A DNA stretch of 64,000 bases from Castellaniella caeni NBRC 101664 (GTDB taxonomy: Bacteria; Pseudomonadota; Gammaproteobacteria; Burkholderiales; Burkholderiaceae_B). The DNA is taken from assembly GCF_001592225.1 (NCBI RefSeq), contig NZ_BCWN01000013.1, forward strand, positions 32,202 through 96,201, read 5' to 3'. The position numbers and the translations under genes are program-made. The notes below the pieces were generated by a model, which was not told the DNA's origin, ran no database searches, and worked only from the letters and a program-made list of their open reading frames with translations. Positions 54,414 through 64,000 of the stretch are shown in pieces (positions within the stretch are counted from its first letter, which is position 1; every line of letters starts with the position of its first letter).

Positions 54414-56204
54414 TTATTTTGCCTCGGTCTGGCGCAGGCGGATGTGCAGCTCGCGCAGCTGCTTTTCGTCCACGGGCGACGGGGCATGCACCAGCAGGTC
54501 TTGCGCGCGCTGCGTCTTGGGGAAGGCAATGACGTCGCGGATGGATTCGGCCCCGGCCATGAGGGTGACCAGGCGATCCAGGCCGAAGGCCAGGCCGCCG
54601 TGCGGCGGTGCGCCGAACTGCAGGGCGTCCAGCAGGAAGCCGAACTTGGCCTGGGCTTCTTCTTCGTCGATCTTGAGCGCCTTGAAGACTTTGGTCTGCA
54701 CGTCGGCGCGGTGGATACGTTCGGAACCGCCGCCGACTTCCCAGCCGTTCATGACCATGTCGTAGGCACGCGCCAGCGCCTTGCCCGGATCGGATTCGAG
54801 CAGGTCCTCGTGGCCCGCCTTGGGGCAGGTGAAGGGGTGGTGGGCCGCCGAGTAGCGGCCTTCGGCCTCGTCGTACTCGAACATGGGGAAATCGACCACC
54901 CACAGCGGCTGCCAGCCAGCCTCGAACAGGCCGTGGCTGCGGCCGAATTCGCTCAGGCCGATCTTCACGCGCAGGGCGCCGATGGCGTCGTTGACCACTT
55001 TGGTGCGATCGGCGCCAAAGAAGATGAGGTCGCCATTTTGCGCGCCCGTGCGCTGGATGAGGCCGCGCAGGGCATCGGCGTGGATGTTCTTGACGATGGG
55101 CGACTGCAGGCCTTCGGGGATGGCGGCGGCGTCATTGACCTTGATGTAGGCCAGGCCGCGCGCGCCGTAGATGCCCACGAACTGCGTGTAGGCGTCGATT
55201 TCGCTGCGCGGCATGGCGGCGCCGCCCGGCACGCGCAGGGCCACCACGCGGCAGGCCGGGTCTTTGGCGGGGCCGGCGAACACCTTGAAATCGACGTCCC
55301 GCATGAGGTCGGCCACGTCGGTGAATTCGAGCTTGACGCGCAGGTCGGGCTTGTCGGAGCCATAGCGGCGCATGGCCTCGCCCCAGCTCATGACCGGGAA
55401 TTCGGGCAGGGCGACGTCCAGCACTTGCTGGTAGATTTCGCGCACCATGCCTTCGAAGATCTCGCGGATCTGCACTTCGTCGAGGAAGGAGGTTTCGCAA
55501 TCGATCTGGGTGAATTCGGGCTGGCGGTCGGCGCGCAGGTCTTCGTCGCGGAAGCACTTGGTGATCTGGTAGTAGCGGTCGAAACCGGCCACCATCAGCA
55601 TTTGCTTGAAGAGCTGCGGCGACTGCGGCAGAGCGAAGAATTCGCCCGGGTTCACGCGCGAGGGCACGAGGTAGTCGCGCGCGCCCTCGGGGGTGCTGCG
55701 CGTGAGCATGGGGGTTTCGATGTCGATGAAGCCCAGCTTGTCGAGGTAGTTGCGCGACACCATCGACACGCGGTAGCGCAGCATCAGGTTGCGCTGCATC
55801 TGCGGGCGGCGCAGGTCGAGCACACGATGCGTCAGGCGCGTGGTTTCCGACAGGTTGTCGTCATCCAGCTGGAACGGCGGCGTGACCGAGGGGTTGAGGA
55901 TTTCGAGCTCGCGGCACAGGATTTCGACCTCGCCCGAGGTGAGGTCGGGGTTGCGGGTGCCTTCGGGGCGCAGACGCACCAGGCCGGTGATGCGCAGGCA
56001 GTATTCGTTGCGGATGCGCTCGGCGGTGGCAAAGGCGGTTTCATTGTCGGGATCGACCACGATCTGAGCCAGCCCTGCCCGATCGCGCAGATCGATGAAG
56101 ATGACCCCGCCGTGGTCGCGGCGACGGTGAACCCAGCCAAACAGGGTGACGGTCTGGTCGAGATGGGCTTTGGACACCTCGCCGGTGTAGCAGGTACGGT
56201 TCAA
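54414..56204 (-). CDS. aspS: Aspartate-tRNA ligase
   Basis: AspS charges tRNA-Asp. The 596-residue product has the N-terminal OB fold ([16 protein letters not shown]), class II motif 2 [16 protein letters not shown] and motif 3 [10 protein letters not shown], plus the bacterial GAD insertion. It begins with a TTG at 56204 (M-N-R-T-C-Y) behind GGAGCCCTTC; no in-frame ATG fits the family start. The gene follows DUF502 by 68 bases. Confidence 0.96.
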   Translation of the reverse strand: MNRTCYTGEVSKAHLDQTVTLFGWVHRRRDHGGVIFIDLRDRAGLAQIVVDPDNETAFATAERIRNEYCLRITGLVRLRPEGTRNPDLTSGEVEILCRELEILNPSVTPPFQLDDDNLSETTRLTHRVLDLRRPQMQRNLMLRYRVSMVSRNYLDKLGFIDIETPMLTRSTPEGARDYLVPSRVNPGEFFALPQSPQLFKQMLMVAGFDRYYQITKCFRDEDLRADRQPEFTQIDCETSFLDEVQIREIFEGMVREIYQQVLDVALPEFPVMSWGEAMRRYGSDKPDLRVKLEFTDVADLMRDVDFKVFAGPAKDPACRVVALRVPGGAAMPRSEIDAYTQFVGIYGARGLAYIKVNDAAAIPEGLQSPIVKNIHADALRGLIQRTGAQNGDLIFFGADRTKVVNDAIGALRVKIGLSEFGRSHGLFEAGWQPLWVVDFPMFEYDEAEGRYSAAHHPFTCPKAGHEDLLESDPGKALARAYDMVMNGWEVGGGSERIHRADVQTKVFKALKIDEEEAQAKFGFLLDALQFGAPPHGGLAFGLDRLVTLMAGAESIRDVIAFPKTQRAQDLLVHAPSPVDEKQLRELHIRLRQTEAK

Positions 56205-56272
56205 GAAGGGCTCCGTGAAATATTTGAATTCAAGACTGCGAGAGAATATGGGCTTGGGGCGACCATCCGCTG

Positions 56273-56905
56273 TCAGCGCACACGCGGGCCTACGGACTCG
56301 TGTGCCGCCAGCTCCGCCGGCGGCGGTGCCACCACCCCCATCGAAACGATGTATTTCAGGGCGGTATCGACAGACATCTCGAGCATCTGGACATCGGTGC
56401 GCGGCATCATCAGAAAAAACCCTGAAGTCGGATTGGGCGTGGTAGGCACGTAGACGCTGACATGATCGCCCGTCAGCAAGTCGGCGATTTCGGCACAAGG
56501 GGCCCCCGTGAGGAAGGCGATCGTCCAGGCGCCCTGCCGGGGATACTGCACCAGCACGGCCTGGCGAAAGGCCTGGCCATTGGGCGCGAACACCGTATCG
56601 CTGACTTGCTTGACCGAATTATAAATGGAGCGCACCAAGGGGATGCGTCCCAGCAGGGACTCCCAGCGCGACAAAATGGCACGACCAATGAAATTGGCGC
56701 AAAACAGCCCGGTGAACAGGATGATGACGAGCACCAGCACCAGCTCGAAGCCCGGGATGGCGATGCCGAACAAGGCCTCGGGCGACAGGAACGACGGCAC
56801 CAGCGAGTCGAGCGTGCGCGCCAGCATCAGCAGCACCCAGACGGTGGTGACCAGCGGCAGCCAGATCAGCAGGCCAGTGATGAAATATCGCTTGAAAAAT
56901 CGCAT
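56273..56905 (-). CDS. DUF502 family membrane protein
   Basis: The 210-residue product has two N-terminal membrane helices (about 8-28 and 55-78) and a soluble domain with [16 protein letters not shown] and [12 protein letters not shown], the DUF502 signature. Role is unknown. It lies between fmdB and aspS, as in related genomes. The ATG at 56905 was preferred to an upstream one. Confidence 0.9.
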   Translation of the reverse strand: MRFFKRYFITGLLIWLPLVTTVWVLLMLARTLDSLVPSFLSPEALFGIAIPGFELVLVLVIILFTGLFCANFIGRAILSRWESLLGRIPLVRSIYNSVKQVSDTVFAPNGQAFRQAVLVQYPRQGAWTIAFLTGAPCAEIADLLTGDHVSVYVPTTPNPTSGFFLMMPRTDVQMLEMSVDTALKYIVSMGVVAPPPAELAAHESVGPRVR

Positions 56906-57068
56906 GTCGGCGAGGCGGGTATCCTGGTTGGTCGGCTGCCGCATCCCGGTGCGCGGCCATCCGTCGCGGCCACCCTGCCGGGTCAAGCATGCAAACCGCT
57001 ATGAATCGATGGCAACGAGTGCTGGTTTGTGTGCGCTGCTGTCGGGCGCCTGGTATGGCACGCCTGAC

Positions 57069-57401
57069 CTAGCTGGCGCTGGCCGCTGGCGCCGGGCTGC
57101 TGGCGGGCGGCTTGCTGTTTGTAGCGCTGGCCGTCCCCGCCGTGGTGCCCGCCGCGTGGTCGGACGCGCCTGACGAGGGCGCGCTGGAACCCAGCACGCC
57201 TTCGGAGTGCGAACCGCCCCCGCCGCGAAAATCGGTTTCATACCAGCCCGAGCCCTTGAGCCGAAAGCCCGCCGCCGTGACCTGCTTTTCGTAGGTTTCC
57301 TGGCCACAGGCCGGGCAATGGGTGAGACGGGGATCGGACATTTTTTGCAGCACGTCTTGCTGATGACCGCAATGGCTGCACCGGTAGACATAAATAGGCA
57401 C
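57069..57401 (-). CDS. FmdB-type zinc-ribbon protein
   Basis: The 110-residue product begins at GTG 57401 (PIYVYRCSHCGHQQ) behind TCAGGA and has two CxxC zinc knuckles (CSHC, CPAC). The C-terminal half is Ser/Ala/Thr-rich and likely disordered. An apparent longer N-terminus is non-coding. FmdB-family proteins are thought to be regulators but activity is unproven. Confidence 0.85.
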   Translation of the reverse strand: MPIYVYRCSHCGHQQDVLQKMSDPRLTHCPACGQETYEKQVTAAGFRLKGSGWYETDFRGGGGSHSEGVLGSSAPSSGASDHAAGTTAGTASATNSKPPASSPAPAASAS

Positions 57402-57609
57402 AAGAAAATCCTGAAAAACCAACTCTTTGAAGTTTAGCGCTATTACCGTCTCCACGAGCAGCCCCCGCCCGGGTGCGCGCCTCGTCCACGAGCGCCCCTT
57501 GCCCGGCTGCATGCCCCGTTCACGCGCCCCCTGCCCCGGTGGGCGCCTTGCTGAATGCCCGAATTCTGCTCAGGCTTGGCGCCAGCCGCCAGCCGCCGGA
57601 GCCCCGATG

Positions 57610-58887
57610 CTACAGGTTGAACGAATTGGGCAGCAGAAACATCACCACAGCCACCAAAGTGGGCACGGCGGCCGACGCCAGCAGACGCGACGGCGCAATG
57701 GTGCCATCGGCAAAGCAGCCTTTCAGGATGGAAAAGCCCGCCGGGTTGGGCGCATTGGCGATGACGGTGAGCCCGCCGCCCGTGACCGCGCCCGCCACCA
57801 GCATGTAGCGCCAGAGCTCGCCCGTGCCCTCGACCAGCGAGCCCAGGTAGGTGAGCGCGGCGTTGTCGGTGACGGCGGTCAGCAGCGTGGCGCCCGCGTA
57901 CAGCACCAGGGGCGAGAGCCCGGCCAGCAGGTCTTGCAGCCACCACTGCTGCAGCCCGCCCAGCACCACCAGCCCGGCCAGAAAGAAGCCCACCATGAAG
58001 CCCTCGCGCAGCAGCAGGGGCGACTGATGGCGCTTGTAGGCATGGGTGTAGCCGATGAACAGCACCAGCAGCGCGAGGAAAATCTTGATGTGATGCGAGG
58101 ACAGCACCACCAGCAGCAGAAACAGCACGTGCACGGCAATGACCACGGGCGACACCGGCGGGCGCTTCTCGCCCTCGTCGGCCCCGCCGATCTCGCCGTT
58201 GAGCAGGAAGGGGCGGCAGATCCAGGTGAGCGCCAGGCTGTTGATCACCACCGCCGCGACCGCGCGCCAGCCGAAGTGCGTGGACATGAAGGCGGTATCC
58301 CAGCCAAAGGTTTGCGCCACCATCAGCACGGGGGGCGCCGCATAGGCCGTGAGCACGCCGCCGATGGAGATGTTGACAAACAGCACGCCCACCGTCAGGT
58401 ACTTGAAACCATCCTGGCCCGGGCGGCGGAAATACGCCTGGCGCAGCAGCAAGGCGGCCAGTGTCATGGCGGCCGGTTCGGTGATGAGCGAACCCGACAG
58501 CGGCACCAGGGTCATGATGACGAAAAACCGCGCCAGGGCCTGCGGCACCGGCAGCGCGCGGGCCACGAGATCGACCACATCGCGCACGAGTTCGATGATG
58601 GGGCGGCTGGCCGCCACCACCATGATGACGAAGACAAAGGCGGGTTCGGTGAAGTTGCGCGTGTCGAGATAATCGACCGCCCCCTTGACGCCCAGCGTGA
58701 GCGCCATCCAGATGAACAGCACACAGGCCCAGACGCCGAAGACCGCTTCGACCTCGGAGAGCATGTGCCACAGGCCCGCATGGGCGCCGCCGCGATTGGC
58801 CAGCCGGGCGAAGACCGGCACGGAAAACGTGTGAATGATGGCAATGGCAAACAACAGGCTTGCCACGACTTCGGTGTGACTGACCAT
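57610..58887 (-). CDS. Putative Na+/H+ antiporter (PF07399 family)
   Basis: The 425-residue membrane protein has about eleven hydrophobic helices and the family blocks FTEPAFVFVIM, SGSLITEPAAM and TAVTDNAAL. The acidic residues in these helices are candidates for ion binding. The ATG at 58887 was preferred to a TTG upstream. It is unrelated to the antiporter at 47-49 kb. A role in sodium or pH homeostasis is the family inference. Confidence 0.8.
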   Translation of the reverse strand: MVSHTEVVASLLFAIAIIHTFSVPVFARLANRGGAHAGLWHMLSEVEAVFGVWACVLFIWMALTLGVKGAVDYLDTRNFTEPAFVFVIMVVAASRPIIELVRDVVDLVARALPVPQALARFFVIMTLVPLSGSLITEPAAMTLAALLLRQAYFRRPGQDGFKYLTVGVLFVNISIGGVLTAYAAPPVLMVAQTFGWDTAFMSTHFGWRAVAAVVINSLALTWICRPFLLNGEIGGADEGEKRPPVSPVVIAVHVLFLLLVVLSSHHIKIFLALLVLFIGYTHAYKRHQSPLLLREGFMVGFFLAGLVVLGGLQQWWLQDLLAGLSPLVLYAGATLLTAVTDNAALTYLGSLVEGTGELWRYMLVAGAVTGGGLTVIANAPNPAGFSILKGCFADGTIAPSRLLASAAVPTLVAVVMFLLPNSFNL

Positions 58888-59001
58888 ATCCGAGTCCGAT
58901 GGAACCAAACGAACGCCAGGGGCGCAATACCTTGCCCCCTGGCACGAAGAACACCCCCGGCAAGCTGTTGGGGATGAGGGAAGCCGCCTAGTGTGCTGTA
59001 C

Positions 59002-60615
59002 CTAAGCGGCCCCGAGTATCAGGCGCGACCCTTTCTCGGCGATCATGATGGTGGGCGAATTGGTATTGCCCGACGTGATCACTGGCATGATCGACGCATC
59101 GACCACCCGCAGGTTTTCGACCCCCCGCACGCGCAGCTGCGGATCGACCACCGCTGAAGAATCGACGCCCATTTTACATGTGCCCACCGGATGGAAGATG
59201 GTGGTGCCCACATCGCCCGCGGCGGCTTCGAGATCAGCCTGCGACTGCACCGCCGCGCCGGGCAGGTATTCGCTGGGCTGATAGTGCGCCAGCGCGGGCT
59301 GCGCCATGATGCGCCGCGTCAGGCGCATGGCATCGGCGGCCACCGCGCGGTCGTCGGGCGTCTGCAGATAATTGCAGAGGATGTCGGGGTGGTCGGCCAC
59401 GTTGGGCGAGGTGATGCGCACGTAGCCGCGGCTGCTGGGCTGCAGATTGCACACCGAAGCCGTCATGGCGGGAAAGCGGTGCAGCGGATCGCCGAACTTG
59501 TCGAGCGACAAAGGCTGCACGTGGTATTCGAGATTGGCCCGTGGGCGGTCGGGGTCGGATTTGGCGAAGGCCCCCAGCTGCGACGGCGCCATGGACAGCG
59601 GGCCACGGCGCCACAGCGCGTACTGCAGCCCCATCCAGGCCTTGCCCCACCAGGCGTTGGCCAGGGTATTGAGCGTGAGCGCCTTGTGCAGTTTGAAGAT
59701 CATGCGCAGCTGCAGGTGATCTTGCAGGTTTTCGCCCACCCCCGGCAGGTCGTGCACCAGCGGGATGCCCAGGTGATGCAGGCGCGCCGCTTGGCCCACC
59801 CCCGAGACCTGCAGCAGCTGCGGCGAGCCGATGGCCCCCGCCGCCAGGATGACTTCTTTGCCCGCCACCGCGTGCCGCCGCACGCCGTCTTCGACGAACG
59901 CCACCCCGGTGGCGCGACGCCCGGAAAATTCGATGCGCTCGACGCGCGCCCCGGTGATGACCTTGAGGTTGGCGCGCCCCATCACCGGATGCAGAAAGGC
60001 CTTGGCCGCGTTCCAGCGCACGCCGCGCCGCTGGTTGACTTCGAAATAGTTGCAGCCGGCGTTGTCGCCCCGGTTGAAGTCGTCGGTGCGCGCGATGCCC
60101 GCCTGCGCGGCGGCATCGCGAAAGGCATCCAGCACGGCCCAGCGCAGGCGCTGCGGTTCGACCCGCCAGGTGCCGCTGGCCCCGTGGTATTTGCTGGCCC
60201 CGGCGTGGTGGTCTTCGACCGCCATGAATAGCGGCAGGACATCTTGCCAGGCCCAGCCCGGGTTGCCCAGCGCGGCCCAGCCGTCGTAGTCGGCGGCCTG
60301 GCCACGCAGATAGAGCATGCCGTTGATGGACGACGACCCGCCCAGCACGCGCCCGCGCGGATAGCCCAGAGTGCGGTAATTGAGGCCGGGGTCGGGTTGC
60401 GTGTGGTAGCACCAGTCGGTGCGCGGGTTGCCGATGCAATACAGGTAGCCCACGGGGATATGGATCCAGCGCCAGTCGTCGGGGCCGCCGGCTTCGAGCA
60501 GCAACACCCGGTGCGCCTGCGACAGGCGGTTGGCCAGCAGGCAACCCGCCGAGCCGGCCCCCACGATGACGTAATCGAATTCGAGTGCCGAATCGGCGGG
60601 CGTCGTACTGGCCAT
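59002..60615 (-). CDS. GMC family FAD-dependent oxidoreductase
   Basis: The 537-residue flavoenzyme has the FAD Rossmann site VGAGSAGCLLANRL, the GMC signature GRVLGGSSSINGMLYLRG and the catalytic His pattern FHPVGTCKMG with ITSGNTNSPT at the end. It oxidises an alcohol with a quinone, oxygen or dye acceptor. No signal peptide is present. The ATG at 60615 follows GGAGACC. The substrate is unknown, and its neighbours give no clue. Confidence 0.9.
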   Translation of the reverse strand: MASTTPADSALEFDYVIVGAGSAGCLLANRLSQAHRVLLLEAGGPDDWRWIHIPVGYLYCIGNPRTDWCYHTQPDPGLNYRTLGYPRGRVLGGSSSINGMLYLRGQAADYDGWAALGNPGWAWQDVLPLFMAVEDHHAGASKYHGASGTWRVEPQRLRWAVLDAFRDAAAQAGIARTDDFNRGDNAGCNYFEVNQRRGVRWNAAKAFLHPVMGRANLKVITGARVERIEFSGRRATGVAFVEDGVRRHAVAGKEVILAAGAIGSPQLLQVSGVGQAARLHHLGIPLVHDLPGVGENLQDHLQLRMIFKLHKALTLNTLANAWWGKAWMGLQYALWRRGPLSMAPSQLGAFAKSDPDRPRANLEYHVQPLSLDKFGDPLHRFPAMTASVCNLQPSSRGYVRITSPNVADHPDILCNYLQTPDDRAVAADAMRLTRRIMAQPALAHYQPSEYLPGAAVQSQADLEAAAGDVGTTIFHPVGTCKMGVDSSAVVDPQLRVRGVENLRVVDASIMPVITSGNTNSPTIMIAEKGSRLILGAA

Positions 60616-60870
60616 GATGGGTCTCCGGGGCGCTGCTGGCATGACCCACGCATCGCGTGCAGCCGAGTATCAACCGAACAGCACACTAGGCAGCAGACCC
60701 GGCAACAGGCAAGTACGCAGGACACGACGCAGCTTGATACGATCTTTTCAAACAGTCTAGCTGCAATCGGGCAGACACGCCAAGCTGCACACAAACAGAG
60801 GCACGGAACAGGCTGTGGCAACATCAGCCCGCGCCGCGCCCGCGCGCAACGGAGCCCGCCACCGCCGGGA

Positions 60871-61875
60871 TCAGGTGACCAGCGTGCCCGCCAGGGCGGC
60901 GACGATCATCAGCACGCCGACCTGCATGTTCGAGCGAAACAACCGCAGGCCGCGCTCGGGGTGGCGCACGTCGAAATGCGCCATCTGCCAAGCGAAGTGC
61001 CCGGCAATCACCGCCATGACGGCGTAATAGCCCCAGCCCAGGCCCATGCCCCAGCCCGCCGCCAGCCACAGCACGGCGGTGGCGGCGTACATGCCGCCAA
61101 TCCAGGCGCGCCCGCGATCGCCAAACCACATGGCCACCGACTTCAGGCCCAGCATGCGGTCGTCGCGCACGTCGATGTAGGCGTAAATGGCGTCGTAGCC
61201 GATCTGCCACAGCACGGCCCCCAGCCACATGGCCACGCCATACCAGGGCAGGACGTTTTGCGTGTCGGTCCAGGCCATGAGCATGCCCCAGTTGAAGGCC
61301 ACGCCCAGCACCGCCTGCGGCCAGTAGGTGAAGCGCTTGCACAAGGGGTAGATGACGACCAGCGGCACCAGCGCCAGCGCCAGCCAGCGGCTGTAGACAT
61401 TGATGGCCAGCAGCAGGGAAGCGCTGACCAGCAGCTGCGCGGCGGCGAACCACAGCGCCGCCTTGAGGGTGAGCTGCCCGCTGGTGAGCGGGCGAAAACG
61501 CGTGCGTTCGACGCGGTGGTCGAAATCACGGTCGAAGATGTCGTTGAAAGTGCAACCCACCCCGCGCATCAGGAGCGCGCCCAACGAGAAAACCACCAGG
61601 CGCCACAGCGTGGGCCAGCCGTCCGCCGCCTGCACCAGCGCCGCCAGCGCGGGCAGCAGCGTCAGCCACGTGCCCACCGGGCGGTCGAGCCGACACAGGC
61701 GCGCATACGGCCCCCAGGTGGCGGGCAGCCAGCGCGCCACCCAGTCGTCGGGACGCATGTCGGAGAGATCGGGCGCGGACGACGCGCGCTGGCTGGAGGC
61801 TGACCCGGACGGTGCCCCCGCAGCTTCGTGGGTCGGCGCGGACGAGACACGGGCGCGTGCGGACGGATCGGACAT
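60871..61875 (-). CDS. ubiA: 4-hydroxybenzoate polyprenyltransferase
   Basis: UbiA prenylates 4-hydroxybenzoate in ubiquinone synthesis. The 334-residue product has an extra 40-residue Ser/Ala-rich N-terminus, about eight helices, and two aspartate motifs NDIFDRDFD and YIDVRDD. The ATG at 61875 gives a start 19 bases after the next gene's stop. The terminal oxidase in this window would use electrons passed through the quinone it makes. Confidence 0.92.
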   Translation of the reverse strand: MSDPSARARVSSAPTHEAAGAPSGSASSQRASSAPDLSDMRPDDWVARWLPATWGPYARLCRLDRPVGTWLTLLPALAALVQAADGWPTLWRLVVFSLGALLMRGVGCTFNDIFDRDFDHRVERTRFRPLTSGQLTLKAALWFAAAQLLVSASLLLAINVYSRWLALALVPLVVIYPLCKRFTYWPQAVLGVAFNWGMLMAWTDTQNVLPWYGVAMWLGAVLWQIGYDAIYAYIDVRDDRMLGLKSVAMWFGDRGRAWIGGMYAATAVLWLAAGWGMGLGWGYYAVMAVIAGHFAWQMAHFDVRHPERGLRLFRSNMQVGVLMIVAALAGTLVT

Positions 61876-61894
61876 GAGCGGCACAACCCGATGC

Positions 61895-63109
61895 TTACGC
61901 GGCGGCGACCGTCGCCGGGCCGATGAGTTCGCCCAGGATGCGCACGCCTTCGCGGATCTTGGCCTCGGGCACGGTGACGAAACTGAGGCGCAGCGTGTTG
62001 GTGGGCGCCTTGACCCCGGCGTAGAACGGCGCGCCGGGCACGAAGGCCACGTTGCGGGCAATGGCCTGCTGCAAAAGCTGCGTGGTGTCGATGCCCTGGC
62101 GCAGCGTGACCCAGATGAACATGCCGCCTTCGGGGGTCGTCCAGTGCGCGTCCGCCGGAAAATGCTGCTTGAGCGCGTCGAGCATGTAGCCGCACTGGCG
62201 CTGGTAAAGCTCGCGCACCTTGGGCAGGTGCTGCTGCAGGAAACCGTCGCGAATGGTTTCGTAGACCGCCATCTGCGTGACCGTGGCCGTGTGCAGGTCG
62301 GTGGCCTGCTTGATCTGCACGAGCTTGCTGATGATGTCGCGCGGCGCCACCACATAGCCCAGGCGCATGCCCGGCGCCAGCACCTTGGAGAACGTGCCCA
62401 GGCGAATCACCGTGGCGCCGACCGCGCGGCCCAGTTGCAGCAGGCCCGGGTGCGACGCGCCGGCGTAGCGCAGTTCGCCGTAGGGATCGTCTTCGATGAT
62501 GGGCAGGCCCAGCTGGGCGCAGCGGCGCACCAGCGCCTGGCGGCGCGCAAGGCTGAGCGTAAGCCCCGTGGGGTTCTGGAAATTGGGCAGCGCGTAGATG
62601 AAGCGCGCGCCCCGGGTGATGTCATCGTCGAGCGCCTCGGGGACGAGCCCCTGCGCATCGGTGGGCACCGCCTGGAACTGCGGCTCGAAGAGCGAAAACG
62701 ACTGCAGTGCCCCCAGGTAGCTGGGCGCCTCGACCAGCACGCGCGCGCCCGGATCGATGAAGAGCTTGCCCAGCATGTCGAGCGCCTGCTGCGAGCCCGA
62801 GACGATGAGCACTTCTTCGGGATCGATGACCATGCCCTCGCGGGAGAGATCGTGCGCCACCCACTCGCGCAGCGGCGTGTAGCCTTCGGTGCGGCCATAC
62901 TGCAAGGCCGTGGCCCCCTGCGTGGCCAGCACCTGGTTGAACGCGGCCTGCAGTTGGGGAATGGGGAAGCCTTCGGGCGAGGGCAAGCCACCGGCGAAGG
63001 AAATGACCTCGGGGCGTTCGGTGATCTTGAGGATTTCGCGGATCGCCGAGCTGGTGAGCTTTTGCGCGCGTTGAGAGAAAACAGCGGGGGTGACAGAGGG
63101 TGTGTCCAT
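61895..63109 (-). CDS. PLP-dependent aminotransferase, class I (2-aminoadipate/MocR-like fold)
   Basis: The 404-residue enzyme lacks the GntR-type DNA-binding region of MocR regulators. It has YGRTEGYTPLREW, NPTGLTLS, EDDPYGELRY and the PLP lysine in GTFSKVLAPGMRLGY. This group includes 2-aminoadipate and aromatic/branched-chain transaminases. The ATG at 63109 was preferred to an in-frame TTG. It lies 19 bases upstream of ubiA on the same strand. Confidence 0.88.
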   Translation of the reverse strand: MDTPSVTPAVFSQRAQKLTSSAIREILKITERPEVISFAGGLPSPEGFPIPQLQAAFNQVLATQGATALQYGRTEGYTPLREWVAHDLSREGMVIDPEEVLIVSGSQQALDMLGKLFIDPGARVLVEAPSYLGALQSFSLFEPQFQAVPTDAQGLVPEALDDDITRGARFIYALPNFQNPTGLTLSLARRQALVRRCAQLGLPIIEDDPYGELRYAGASHPGLLQLGRAVGATVIRLGTFSKVLAPGMRLGYVVAPRDIISKLVQIKQATDLHTATVTQMAVYETIRDGFLQQHLPKVRELYQRQCGYMLDALKQHFPADAHWTTPEGGMFIWVTLRQGIDTTQLLQQAIARNVAFVPGAPFYAGVKAPTNTLRLSFVTVPEAKIREGVRILGELIGPATVAAA

Positions 63110-63391
63110 GGGATAGCTCAAATGAGAGCCCGCCTTGTGAGCAGGCTGATTGGCAAAGCGCGATCAGCCCGGATCTGCGGGCAGCCGGCGCGGATGGTGA
63201 AACTGAAACCACTCATCTTAATGCAAACAGCCTCTTTGTTAAATCGACAGTTGATGCACAAAACAAGAAATCCTTACCCGATCAGGGAATAGGGACAATT
63301 GTATTATCCTGATACACAGATCAACAAAAGGTGGCGAGGCGACCACATCGGCAAACAGCCACGGTCATCGACGCCGCCGCACGGAGGCACC

Positions 63392-64000
63392 ATGAGAAAT
63401 CTGACCATCGGCACGCGTCTGGCACTGGGCTTTGGCGTCGTGATCCTGCTGTTGATCACCCTGGCCGGCATCGGCCTGTGGCGCATCCAGGACAGCAATC
63501 AGGCCAATCAGCTGCTGCAGGGACGCGAACTCAACAACGCCCTCATCCTGCAATGGGCACGCCAGACCGAAGCCAACAACAACCTCACCCTGGCCGCCAC
63601 CAACCTGAGCGACCCCGATGCCCAGGCGCTGGCCGTCCAGGGGCTGAAACAATCCGACGCGCGCATCGAGAGCCTGCACAAGCAGCTGGGCGACACCATC
63701 CAGCACCCCACGGCGCGCGCCCTGTACCAGCAGGCCCAGGCCGACCAGGACGCGTATTTCAAGCAGCGCGACGCGGCCTTCAAAGCGCTGGAAAATTGGG
63801 ACACCAGCAAAGCGCAGACCTTTTTCAGCCGCGAGATGCCCGTGCTGTCGCAAAAGATCATCGGCAACATCGACAAGCTCAGCACCTTTCAAAACGACTA
63901 TACCGACCAGGTCTTCGCCCGCACCTTCGCCAGCAACCAGCTGGGCATGATCGTCCTGGGCATCGCCACCGTGCTGGCGCTCATGGCGAAATCAACAGCC
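63392..64000 (+). CDS. Methyl-accepting chemotaxis protein, N-terminal part
   Basis: The 203 residues present have a first membrane helix (about 8-29) and a four-helix-bundle ligand-binding domain (about 35-185), then a second hydrophobic stretch (LGMIVLGIATVLALM). The start has a clear ribosome site, CGGAGGCACC. The HAMP and signalling domains lie beyond the window. The second helix is followed by AKSTA instead of the usual longer hydrophobic run, which could be truncation or an insertion at the edge. The 280 bases before it hold an AT-rich promoter candidate (TATTAT) only. Confidence 0.7.
   Translation, partial: MRNLTIGTRLALGFGVVILLLITLAGIGLWRIQDSNQANQLLQGRELNNALILQWARQTEANNNLTLAATNLSDPDAQALAVQGLKQSDARIESLHKQLGDTIQHPTARALYQQAQADQDAYFKQRDAAFKALENWDTSKAQTFFSREMPVLSQKIIGNIDKLSTFQNDYTDQVFARTFASNQLGMIVLGIATVLALMAKSTA

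Noticed and set aside
52442..54529. 695-codon minus frame joining rpoH to upstream sequence
   Set aside because: RpoH similarity begins at 53347. The rest overlaps the EEP gene in another frame and crosses the CIRCE element.
53463..56453. 996-codon plus-strand frame opposite EEP and aspS
   Set aside because: Antisense shadow of aspS, whose class II motifs are complete.

Overview
The window is a G+C-rich chromosomal segment from a betaproteobacterium. The gene order resembles the Bordetella/Achromobacter/Castellaniella side of the Alcaligenaceae: divergent metK and lipid A acyltransferases; dapF-DUF484-xerC; dksA-hslVU; birA-coaX(baf)-galU; a ctaC-ctaD-ctaE-surf1-ctaA-ctaB-sco block; and fmdB-DUF502-aspS. 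A PhaM-like granule protein and a copper nitrite reductase suggest a denitrifying, polyhydroxyalkanoate-storing organism. The genus is an inference. No rRNA, tRNA or CRISPR array was seen.

Layout. 1-5.8 kb: metK (cut by the window edge, with a possible attenuator in its leader), two lipid A acyltransferases, dapF, DUF484, xerC. 5.9-10.7 kb: a zinc-type ABC importer, a previously unlisted 47-aa membrane peptide, zur and a CobW-type GTPase, centred on a perfect 18-bp Zur-like palindrome. 10.8-14.9 kb: dksA, hslVU (with a sigma-32-like promoter), a CusF-like protein, a GNAT enzyme and a PduO-type adenosyltransferase. 14.9-16.6 kb: a repeat-bounded insertion carrying a Fic protein with an altered active-site motif and a large palindrome in front of it. 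16.6-20.7 kb: a carboxymuconolactone-decarboxylase-like protein, a class III aminotransferase, an RpiR regulator and a C45-family N-terminal nucleophile enzyme, arranged around an inverted repeat.

20.7-23.4 kb: a denitrification block (class I cytochrome c, nirK, nirV) with two FNR/DNR-like boxes. 23.4-37.9 kb: lipoate synthesis, peptidoglycan, biotin and CoA genes, galU, LPS core genes (waaA, waaC, a glycosyltransferase), glmU, phaM and a NUDIX hydrolase. 38-46.9 kb: a complete-looking aa3/caa3 oxidase locus with heme A synthesis and Sco assembly genes, but without ctaG (cox11) at its usual position. 46.9-52.2 kb: a large cation/proton antiporter, then an accessory stretch with a BglII-like endonuclease, an MT-A70 methyltransferase fused to a helix-turn-helix, an antitoxin-like gene and a broken parE.

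52.4-64 kb: rpoH behind a perfect CIRCE element, an exonuclease/phosphatase-family protein, aspS (TTG start), DUF502, an FmdB zinc ribbon, a second antiporter, a GMC oxidoreductase, ubiA, an aminotransferase and the first part of a chemotaxis receptor that runs off the edge.

The main regulatory themes are zinc (Zur palindrome), heat shock (CIRCE on rpoH and a sigma-32-like promoter on hslVU) and low oxygen/nitric oxide (paired FNR/DNR boxes before nirK). The least explained loci are the Fic insertion, the RpiR/C45/aminotransferase cluster and the restriction-modification island.
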